Source: Clostridiales bacterium UBA1777 (GTDB taxonomy: Bacteria > Bacillota > Clostridia > Oscillospirales > Oscillospiraceae). Taken from it: a DNA stretch of 24,102 nucleotides. The notes under the pieces were generated by a model. It did not search any database, was not told where the DNA came from, and saw only the letters and a list, made by a program, of their open reading frames with translations. The position numbers and the translations under genes were made by a program. The stretch is taken from positions 17,730 to 41,831 of the forward strand of contig DCGN01000119.1 of NCBI GenBank assembly GCA_002315275.1. The letters run 5' to 3'. This document shows, piece after piece, positions 16,923-22,498 of this stretch. Each line of letters opens with the position of its first letter. Positions within the stretch are counted from its first letter, which is position 1.

Positions 16923-16957
16923 CAGCTTCGTTAATTCAAGAGAGAAGGAAACATCCC

Positions 16958-18487
16958 ATGCTTAATCTATCAAATATCTGCATTTCACTGGCAATTCTTG
17001 TATACCTTGTCGGTATGCTCGCTATCGGCTTTAAATATTCCCGCGGCAGCAGCAGCTCCGGCGACTTTTACCTCGGCGGCAGGAGGCTCGGCCCCGTTGT
17101 CACCGCGCTCAGCACCGAGGCCTCCGATATGTCCGGCTGGCTTCTGATGGGTGTTCCCGGGCTGGCATACTTCACCGGCCTCGCGGACGCGACGTGGACG
17201 TGCATCGGCCTCGCCGTCGGCACCTATTTCAACTGGCTGATCGTCGCAAAGCGCCTGCGCCGCTACTCCGAAAAGCTCAACGCTGTCACGCTGCCTGAGT
17301 TCTTCGCCAAGAGATACCACGATGTGTCCGGTGCCATCGAGGGCATCGCCGGCGTTATCATCATTCTCTTCTTCGTCCCCTACACCGCTTCCGGCTTCGC
17401 GGCCTGCGGCAAGCTCTTCACGAGCCTTTTCAACATGGACTACATGACCGCGATGATCATCTCCGCGGTTGTCATCGTCGGCTACACCTCCCTCGGCGGC
17501 TTCATGGCGGCGAGCGTAACGAGCCTTATCCAGAGCCTTGTCATGAGCGCGGCGCTGATATTCATCCTGATTTTCGGCATCAACACCGCTGGCGGCTGGG
17601 ATGTCGTCATGGAAAACGCGAAGGCGGTTCCCGGCTATCTGAACCTTTTCGCCAACACCACCATCGCCTCCGACGCTCCCTCCAAGTACGGCCTTATCAC
17701 CGTCATCTCCACGATGGCATGGGGTCTCGGCTACTTCGGCATGCCCCACATCCTGCTCCACTTCATGGCTATTGAGGACGAGAACAAGCTCCACATCTCC
17801 CGCCGCATCGGCATGATCTGGGTCGTTATCTCGATGGGCGTTGCGATTGTTATCGGCATCGTCGGCTACGCAATGAGCAAGACCGGCTCCGTCCGGCTCT
17901 TTTCTTCCAGCACCGAGGCGGAGAACATCATCGTTCAGATGTCCTCCCTGCTCAGCAAGCTCGGCATCATCCCCGCCATTATTGCCGGCCTCGTCCTCGC
18001 AGGCATCCTCTCCTCCACGATGTCCACAGCCGACGCGCAGCTCCTTGCCGCCGCATCCGGCATCTCCGAGAATATTCTCGGCGGCGTGTTCCACGTATTC
18101 CTCAGCGCGAAGAAGCAGATGCTCTTTGCCCGCCTCACCGTTATCGCAGTCGCCGTTCTCGGCGTTATCCTCGCCCGCGACCCGAACAGCTCCGTATTCA
18201 AGATAGTCTCCTTCGCATGGGCAGGCTTCGGTGCCACGTTCGGCCCAGTGATGCTGTTCGCGCTGTTCTCCAAGCGCTCCACCAAGCAGGGCGCTCTCGC
18301 CGGCATGATCGCAGGCGCGATCACGATATTCGTCTGGAAATACCTCGTCCGTCCGATCGGCGGCGTATGGAACATCTACGAGCTGCTCCCCGCCTTCATC
18401 GTTGCCTCCGTCGCCATCATTGTTGTGAGCCTTCTCACAAAGCCCGCAGACGGCGTTGTCAGAGACTTCGAGGAGGTCAACTCCTAA
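16958..18487 (+). CDS. putP: Sodium:proline-type symporter (SSS family)
   Basis: 509-residue integral membrane transporter of the sodium:solute symporter family, best matching PutP proline carriers. Hydrophobic segments suggest about 13 transmembrane helices. Family marks are FYLGGRRLGPVVTALSTEASDMSGWLLMGVPG in residues about 37-68 (the sodium and substrate region), LNAVTLPEFFAKRYHD, and GLVLAGILSSTMSTADAQLLAAAS around 345-368. The ATG at 16958-16960 follows AGAAGGAAA. It stands alone, divergent from a LysR regulator and followed by a terminator. Sodium-driven proline uptake is the family expectation; related solutes such as other amino acids or betaines cannot be excluded from sequence alone. 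Confidence 0.92.
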   Translation: MLNLSNICISLAILVYLVGMLAIGFKYSRGSSSSGDFYLGGRRLGPVVTALSTEASDMSGWLLMGVPGLAYFTGLADATWTCIGLAVGTYFNWLIVAKRLRRYSEKLNAVTLPEFFAKRYHDVSGAIEGIAGVIIILFFVPYTASGFAACGKLFTSLFNMDYMTAMIISAVVIVGYTSLGGFMAASVTSLIQSLVMSAALIFILIFGINTAGGWDVVMENAKAVPGYLNLFANTTIASDAPSKYGLITVISTMAWGLGYFGMPHILLHFMAIEDENKLHISRRIGMIWVVISMGVAIVIGIVGYAMSKTGSVRLFSSSTEAENIIVQMSSLLSKLGIIPAIIAGLVLAGILSSTMSTADAQLLAAASGISENILGGVFHVFLSAKKQMLFARLTVIAVAVLGVILARDPNSSVFKIVSFAWAGFGATFGPVMLFALFSKRSTKQGALAGMIAGAITIFVWKYLVRPIGGVWNIYELLPAFIVASVAIIVVSLLTKPADGVVRDFEEVNS

Positions 18488-18497
18488 GTCCTCCCTT

Positions 18498-18551
18498 CCC
18501 CGCACCGCGGAGCGAAAATCCCTCCCCGGTGCGGGGTATCCCGCGTTTTTT
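18498..18551 (+). terminator. putP terminator with two mutually exclusive hairpins
   Basis: Ten bases after the putP stop there is a perfect 10-bp stem, CCCCGCACCG (18498-18507) with CGGTGCGGGG (18527-18536). Its 3' arm overlaps the 5' arm of a second hairpin, GCGGG (18531-18535) with CCCGC (18540-18544), which is followed by G and six T (18546-18551). The second is the canonical intrinsic terminator. The two cannot form together. Confidence 0.75.
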
Positions 18552-18610
18552 CGTCAAATCTGCAATAAGAGCGCAAATATGTGCTTTGATTTTTTTGCAA
18601 ATCTGTACGC
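18552..18610. other. AT-rich spacer upstream of the lysine operon promoter
   Basis: This 59-bp stretch links the putP terminator to the next promoter. It contains two copies of CAAATCTG (about 18554 and 18599) and a run of T. No gene or clear operator is supported. Confidence 0.4.
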
Positions 18611-18638
18611 TTGACTTTATTCTCAGGAAGTTTATAAT
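18611..18638 (+). promoter_or_regulatory. Predicted sigma-A promoter of the lysine riboswitch operon
   Basis: TTGACT (18611-18616), 16-base spacer, perfect TATAAT (18633-18638). Transcription would start near 18645, about a dozen bases before the P1 stem of the riboswitch, as expected for a riboswitch leader. Confidence 0.8.
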
Positions 18639-18656
18639 ATAATAAACTAAATCATC

Positions 18657-18826
18657 AGATAGAGGCGCGGTTATCATCAGTAGTCCGCAGAGTTCCCGCC
18701 GGGAAGCGGGGCAGACGAAAGGGATTGCCGCCGAAGATATTCAGAGTTCCCGCTCTGCGTAGTCTGGGCCGTCGGACAACATCCGCCGGACTGTCACGAA
18801 GGGTAACACCTTGTGGAGCGCTATCG
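18657..18826 (+). promoter_or_regulatory. Lysine riboswitch aptamer (L box)
   Basis: The conserved L-box blocks occur in order. P1 5' strand and core: GATAGAGGCGC (18658-18668). Turn: ATCATCAGTAGT. Then AAAGGGATTGCCGCCGAAG, a CAGAG/CTCTG hairpin, CTGGGCCG, GGACTGTCA, and the closing GGAGCGCTATC ending at 18825, which pairs with the opening GATAG. These match the B. subtilis lysC leader block by block. The RNA binds free lysine. It is followed by an antiterminator/terminator pair and then by an amino acid ABC importer, so high lysine should switch the importer off. Confidence 0.95.
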
Positions 18827-18905
18827 AGGCCGATATTTTTCCCGTATTTTCGGCTTTCCGTATTTGTCGGAGCGCTCGCTGTCGCCCCGGCATTTTTGTT
18901 TGTTT
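18816..18905 (+). terminator. Riboswitch expression platform: antiterminator and intrinsic terminator
   Basis: Terminator: TGTCGG (18865-18870) pairs with CCGGCA (18887-18892), directly followed by TTTTTGTTTGTTTT. Antiterminator: the 3' arm of P1, GAGCGCT (18816-18822), pairs with AGCGCTC (18871-18877), and CCGATA (18830-18835) pairs with TGTCGG (18865-18870). The antiterminator uses both P1 and the terminator's 5' arm. With lysine bound, P1 is held and the terminator forms. Confidence 0.85.
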
Positions 18906-18955
18906 TCGCGCATTGCGCGTGAACATATATCCGTTATCAGAAAGGAAAATGAACA

Positions 18956-19849
18956 ATGAGAAGATTCACATCTGTTATTATCGCCATTGCGGTTCTCTGC
19001 TGCCTCTGCCTTGCAGGCTGCGGCGCTAAGACCGAGCAGCCCGCCTCCTACGAGGGCGGCCAATCCGTTCCCACCGGTGTTGAAGACGGCGTCCTCACCG
19101 TCGCCATGGAATGCGCCTACGCTCCCTACAACTGGAGCCAGAGCGATGACAGCAACGGCGCTGTCCCCATCAAGAATGTTAACGGCGCATACGCCAACGG
19201 TTACGACATCATGATCGCAAAGCAGATCTGCGAAGCCAACGGCTGGCAGCTCGAGGTCATCCAGAGCGACTGGGGCTCCCTCGTTCCCGGTGTGCAGTCC
19301 GGCACTTATGACGCTGTCATCGCCGGTCAGTCCATGACGGCTGAGCGCAGCCGGCAGGTCGACTTCGCGGGCCCGTACTTCTACGCAACGATGGTTTGCC
19401 TCACGCTGAAGGACAGCGCGTACGCCAATGCCTCTTCCATCGCAGACCTCGCGGGCGGCAAGTGCACCTCTCAGGAATCCACCATCTGGTACGATCAGTG
19501 CCTGCCTCAGATCCCCGACGCTGAGATTCTCACCGCTTCCGAGAGCGCATCCGCAATGCTGATGGCCCTCGAGACCGGCATCGTTGACTTCATATGCACC
19601 GATATGCCCACGGCTCAGGGCGCAGTCGTCGCTTATGACGATATGGTCATCCTCGACTTCTCCGGTACGGACGGCGATTTCCAGTTCTCCGATGAGGTCA
19701 GAACCGAAAACGTCAACATCGGCGTATCCCTCATGAAGGGCAACGTTTTCCTCAAGAACGCCGTTGATGCCGTTCTCGCCAAGATGACCGCCGATGACTT
19801 CAACAAGATCATGGCCGAGGCCATCGCCATCCAGCCTCTGAGCGAATAA
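18956..19849 (+). CDS. Amino acid ABC transporter substrate-binding lipoprotein (probably lysine)
   Basis: 297-residue lipoprotein of the SBP_bac_3 family, which captures polar amino acids outside the membrane. The signal peptide MRRFTSVIIA onward ends in the lipobox LAGC with lipidated Cys22. The ligand-binding fold has MECAYAPYNW near 51-60, NGYDIMIAKQI near 81-91, DAVIAGQSMTAERSRQVDFA at 119-138 (Arg131 is the expected contact to the ligand carboxylate) and ALETGIVDFICTD in the second lobe. AAAGGA precedes the ATG at 18956. The upstream lysine riboswitch makes lysine the best-supported ligand; sequence alone would allow other amino acids. It is first in an operon with permease and ATPase, 126 bp apart from the permease. 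Confidence 0.93.
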   Translation: MRRFTSVIIAIAVLCCLCLAGCGAKTEQPASYEGGQSVPTGVEDGVLTVAMECAYAPYNWSQSDDSNGAVPIKNVNGAYANGYDIMIAKQICEANGWQLEVIQSDWGSLVPGVQSGTYDAVIAGQSMTAERSRQVDFAGPYFYATMVCLTLKDSAYANASSIADLAGGKCTSQESTIWYDQCLPQIPDAEILTASESASAMLMALETGIVDFICTDMPTAQGAVVAYDDMVILDFSGTDGDFQFSDEVRTENVNIGVSLMKGNVFLKNAVDAVLAKMTADDFNKIMAEAIAIQPLSE

Positions 19850-19872
19850 AATAGTCAAATGCAAAACATGGT

Positions 19873-19903
19873 GTATTTGCCCCGGCGGAGCCGCGGCAAA
19901 TAC
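19873..19903 (+). repeat. Stem-loop between binding-protein and permease genes
   Basis: GTATTTGCC, C, CGGC, loop GGA, GCCG, C, GGCAAATAC: a 13-bp stem with a single C-C mismatch in the middle. No T run follows, so it is not a standard terminator. It sits in the only sizeable gap of the operon (19850-19975). Such hairpins after binding-protein genes often protect the upstream mRNA from 3' decay, allowing more binding protein than permease; that role here is inferred. Confidence 0.6.
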
Positions 19904-19975
19904 GATCTTAATTCGCTTCGCTGTGCGTATGCGGAGCATGCAAATATTCTAATGATAACTTAGGAGCAAACAGTT

Positions 19976-20854
19976 ATGTCAGTCTGGGCAACGCTATTCG
20001 GCGATATTGCAAGCACATGGGCGCGCTACGGCGGCCAGTATCTCGGCGGTATGTGGAGCACGCTCTACCTCGCCGTACTCGGCACGGTGGCCGGCTGTCT
20101 GATAGGCTTCATCTGCGGCATTCTGCAGACGATCCCCGTCAGCCCGTCCGACAATATTATCAAGCGCGTTATCCTCAAGCTTATACGCATCATCATCCGC
20201 GTATACGTTGAGGTATTCCGCGGCACACCTATGATATTGCAGGCGGTTTTTATTTACTACGGTCTGCCGTACTTCACGGGCAACGCAGTCCACTGGGATA
20301 GCATCCCGATGGCCGCATTCGTCACCGTTTCGATCAACACGGGCGCTTACATGGCAGAGTCCGTCCGCGGCGGCTTTCTCTCCATTGACCGCGGTCAGAC
20401 CGAGGGCGCAAAGGCCATCGGCATGAACCACTTCCAGACGATGCTGTTTGTCATCATCCCGCAGGCGCTTAGAGTGCTCCTGCCGCAGATAGGCAACAAC
20501 CTCATCATCAACATCAAGGACACGTCCGTAATGTTCATCATCGGCTTCGGCGAGCTGTTCTCCGTGCACAGAGCCGCCGTCGGCGCGACATATCTTTACT
20601 TCCCCTCCGCCGCTATAGAGATGGCCGCGTATCTGACGATGACGCTCATCGCGTCCGTGCTGCTGCGCCTGCTCGAAAAACGCATGGACGGTAGCAACAA
20701 CTACGAGCTCGTGCTTGACGATCAGATAACCGCCACCGAGGGCAACTACAACAGCCCCCTCAAGGGCACTCCGTGGGACGAGCACAGCCCCGAGGGCAAG
20801 GAGCTCGACCGCAAAAAGAAGCTTGAGGGCATAAAGGAGGAGCACAATGGCTGA
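19976..20854 (+). CDS. Amino acid ABC transporter permease (probably lysine)
   Basis: 292-residue membrane subunit of the HisM/GlnP family (polar amino acid uptake). Transmembrane segments start at about residue 25. VFRGTPMILQAVFIYYGLP and the EAA loop EGAKAIGMNHFQTMLFVIIPQALR (about 142-165), which docks to the ATPase, are family hallmarks, followed by LPQIGNNLIINIKDTS. After the last membrane helix there is a charged tail of about 55 residues (from about KRMDGSNNYE), which is longer than usual. AGGAG lies 9 bases before the ATG. Its end overlaps the ATPase gene by 8 bases. Being a single permease type, it probably works as a homodimer. Confidence 0.93.
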   Translation: MSVWATLFGDIASTWARYGGQYLGGMWSTLYLAVLGTVAGCLIGFICGILQTIPVSPSDNIIKRVILKLIRIIIRVYVEVFRGTPMILQAVFIYYGLPYFTGNAVHWDSIPMAAFVTVSINTGAYMAESVRGGFLSIDRGQTEGAKAIGMNHFQTMLFVIIPQALRVLLPQIGNNLIINIKDTSVMFIIGFGELFSVHRAAVGATYLYFPSAAIEMAAYLTMTLIASVLLRLLEKRMDGSNNYELVLDDQITATEGNYNSPLKGTPWDEHSPEGKELDRKKKLEGIKEEHNG

Positions 20855-21596
20855 CAATATCATTCTCGCCGTGAGCCACCTTTCAAAGAGCTTCGGCACT
20901 CACGAGGTTCTCAAGGACATAGATTTTACCGTATCCCCCGGCGACGTCACGAGCATTATCGGCGCGTCCGGCTCGGGCAAGAGCACGCTTCTCAGATGCA
21001 TCAACCTGCTTGAGACACCCACCTCCGGCGAGATCACCTTCCACGGGGAGAACATCTCCCACCTGCACGGCGGCGCAAACGCATACCGCACTAAGGTCGG
21101 CATGGTGTTCCAGAGCTTCAACCTTTTCAACAACATGACCGTGTTGGCCAACTGCGCCGTCGGTCAGACACGCGTTCTCAAGAGAAGCAAGACCGAGGCA
21201 ACCGAAAACGCGATGAAGTATCTCCGCCGCGTCGGCATGGCACCGTACGTTAATGCGCGCCCGTCTCAGCTGTCGGGCGGTCAAAAGCAGCGCGTTGCGA
21301 TAGCGAGAGCGCTTGCAATGGATCCCGAGGTGCTCCTTTTCGACGAGCCAACCTCCGCGCTCGACCCCGAAATGGTCGGCGAGGTGCTCGACGTTATGCA
21401 GGGGCTCGCGCATGACGGCATGACGATGCTCGTCGTAACGCACGAGATGGCGTTTGCAAGAGACGTATCCAACCGCGTCGTGTTCATGACGAAGGGCATC
21501 ATCGGCGAGGACGGCACTCCCGCCGACATATTCGGCAGCCCGAAGAATCAGGAGACGAAGGACTTCCTCTCAAGATTCAGAGAAGGGAAAAATTAA
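20847..21596 (+). CDS. Amino acid ABC transporter ATP-binding protein (probably lysine)
   Basis: 249-residue ATPase of the GlnQ/HisP type that powers the importer. Walker A GASGSGKST is at 39-47, the Q loop FQSFNLF at 88-94, signature LSGGQKQRVAIARAL at 142-156, Walker B LLFDEPTSALD at 163-173 and the switch histidine His199 in VVTHEMAFARDV. All catalytic motifs are intact. AAAGGAGGAG lies before the ATG, inside the permease gene, and the start overlaps the permease by 8 bases, so translation is coupled. Last gene of the operon; the stop codon touches a palindromic element. Confidence 0.95.
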   Translation: MADNIILAVSHLSKSFGTHEVLKDIDFTVSPGDVTSIIGASGSGKSTLLRCINLLETPTSGEITFHGENISHLHGGANAYRTKVGMVFQSFNLFNNMTVLANCAVGQTRVLKRSKTEATENAMKYLRRVGMAPYVNARPSQLSGGQKQRVAIARALAMDPEVLLFDEPTSALDPEMVGEVLDVMQGLAHDGMTMLVVTHEMAFARDVSNRVVFMTKGIIGEDGTPADIFGSPKNQETKDFLSRFREGKN

Positions 21597-21682
21597 ATCA
21601 GGAATGAGGCGTGTGTAATTATTGTGCCGCCTTCGGCGACAATTATAATCAGTCGGCTTAGCCGACACCTTAATTCCTAATT
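21596..21682. repeat. MITE/REP-like palindromic element
   Basis: An approximately 87-bp non-coding element with imperfect terminal inverted repeats. The left end AATCAGGAATGAGG and the reverse complement of the right end, AATTAGGAATTAAG, agree at 11 of 14 positions. Inside are two hairpins: one centred on CGCC-TTC-GGCG flanked by ATTGT/ACAAT, and a perfect GTCGGC-TTA-GCCGAC. It begins at the ATPase stop codon. The architecture suggests a mobile or once-mobile palindromic repeat, but only one good copy is seen here. Confidence 0.5.
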
Positions 21683-21712
21683 GTTTAAAAATCAAAAAAT
21701 CCGCCGATACTG
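21683..21712 (+). promoter_or_regulatory. Predicted sigma-F-type promoter of spoIIR
   Basis: GTTTA (21683-21687), a 15-base spacer, and GCCGATACTG (21703-21712). Compared with the Bacillus sigma-F consensus (GYWTA, about 15 bases, GGnnAnAHTR) only the second base of the -10 box differs. spoIIR is a sigma-F gene in B. subtilis, which supports the call. The start point would be about 21718-21721. Confidence 0.6.
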
Positions 21713-21741
21713 TGTGTAATACATAGTAAAGGCGGTTTTTT
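21701..21741 (+). terminator. Intrinsic terminator of the lysine ABC operon, overlapping the spoIIR start region
   Basis: CCGCC (21701-21705), ga, TACTGTGT, loop gtaat, ACATAGTA, aa, GGCGG (21731-21735), then six T (21736-21741). The outer 5-bp and inner 8-bp stems (one G-T pair) make a strong hairpin with a U run. The 3' arm plus the preceding bases form AAGGCGG, which is the spoIIR ribosome site 7 bases before its ATG. Confidence 0.8.
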
Positions 21742-21742
21742 C

Positions 21743-22369
21743 ATGGGTAAAACGGTTTTGAGAATATGGGAAGCTGCAGCTCTTCTCGCTTTGAGCTTTG
21801 CTCTGTTTGTCTGCACATGGGCCGAGGCGGCGCAGGAGGACATCGCGGGAGGCTTGATACGGCTGCACGTTATCGCGGTATCGGATGACGCAAACGAGCA
21901 GGCAATCAAGCTGCGCGTGCGCGATGCGGTGTTGGATGCGCTCTCCCCGATGCTCTGCGGAGTATCCGACAAGGGCGAGGCAGAGGCCTCGCTCTCGGAA
22001 AAGCTCGGCGATATATGCGCCGCGGCGGAGGCAGCCGCTTACGGCAGACACGTCACCGTTACGCTCGGAGACGAGCTATATCCCACGCGGCAGTATGCGG
22101 GCTTCACGCTCCCGGCTGGGGAGTACACATCGCTTCGTGTCATCCTCGGCAACGGAGAGGGGCACAACTGGTGGTGCGTGGCGTTTCCGCCGCTTTGCAC
22201 CGTGGAGGCGGGCGTGGAGGAGCTTGCGTCCGTCATGGGCAGAGAGAGCTTCGCTGTCATCTCCGAGGAAGAAGGCTGCGAGATCCGCTTACGCGCCGTG
22301 GAGCTCTGGGGAGAGCTGAAGATGCGGCTGGCCAATTATCAAAAAACCGCAGGGCCAAATCAAAGATAA
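21743..22369 (+). CDS. spoIIR: Stage II sporulation protein R (SpoIIR)
   Basis: 208-residue secreted sporulation signalling protein. In B. subtilis it is made in the forespore under sigma-F, exported to the intermembrane space, and triggers SpoIIGA to process pro-sigma-E in the mother cell. An N-terminal hydrophobic segment (about residues 10-28) serves as signal or anchor. The family block LIRLHVIAVSDDANEQAIKL then VRDAVLDALSP near 38-68 is diagnostic, and GNGEGHNWWCVAFPPLC near 136-152 is the second hallmark. It shows the host belongs to the endospore-forming lineage. The ATG at 21743-21745 follows AAGGCGG. The gene is monocistronic by its own promoter and a strong hairpin at its end. Confidence 0.93.
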   Translation: MGKTVLRIWEAAALLALSFALFVCTWAEAAQEDIAGGLIRLHVIAVSDDANEQAIKLRVRDAVLDALSPMLCGVSDKGEAEASLSEKLGDICAAAEAAAYGRHVTVTLGDELYPTRQYAGFTLPAGEYTSLRVILGNGEGHNWWCVAFPPLCTVEAGVEELASVMGRESFAVISEEEGCEIRLRAVELWGELKMRLANYQKTAGPNQR

Positions 22370-22408
22370 AGGGCTTGCCGTCTGCCAATCACAGACGGCA
22401 AGCCCTTT
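22368..22408. terminator. 17-bp hairpin after spoIIR, likely bidirectional terminator
   Basis: AAAGGGCTTGCCGTCTG (22368-22384), 7-base loop, CAGACGGCAAGCCCTTT (22392-22408): a perfect 17-bp stem that begins inside the spoIIR stop codon. Each strand ends in a short T run (TTT). It lies between two converging genes, so it could stop transcription from both sides. Confidence 0.7.
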
Positions 22409-22498
22409 CGGTTGCTTGAACAATTATTACTTCGTAATTTTACTTAACTTTTTTGGTGGCAATTCATTTTTGCCGCATAATGACCGCTTTGTTTTTGA
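22409..22498. other. Convergent intergenic stretch
   Basis: This 90-bp AT-rich stretch between the spoIIR hairpin and the end of the repeat-module gene shows a small GGCAA/TTGCC hairpin (about 22458-22475) and a CTTTG/CAAAG pairing just before the gene end. No gene is supported. Confidence 0.4.

Noticed and set aside
16985..18505. 506-codon open frame antisense to putP
   Set aside because: The composition is rich in Asp, Gly, His and Glu with no domain, typical of the reverse frame of a GC-rich membrane protein gene. putP has promoter, ribosome site and terminator on the other strand.
18821..19939. 372-codon minus-strand frame across the lysine riboswitch and binding-protein gene
   Set aside because: It covers a conserved riboswitch and the antisense of a lipoprotein gene with a proper signal peptide; no domain is visible.
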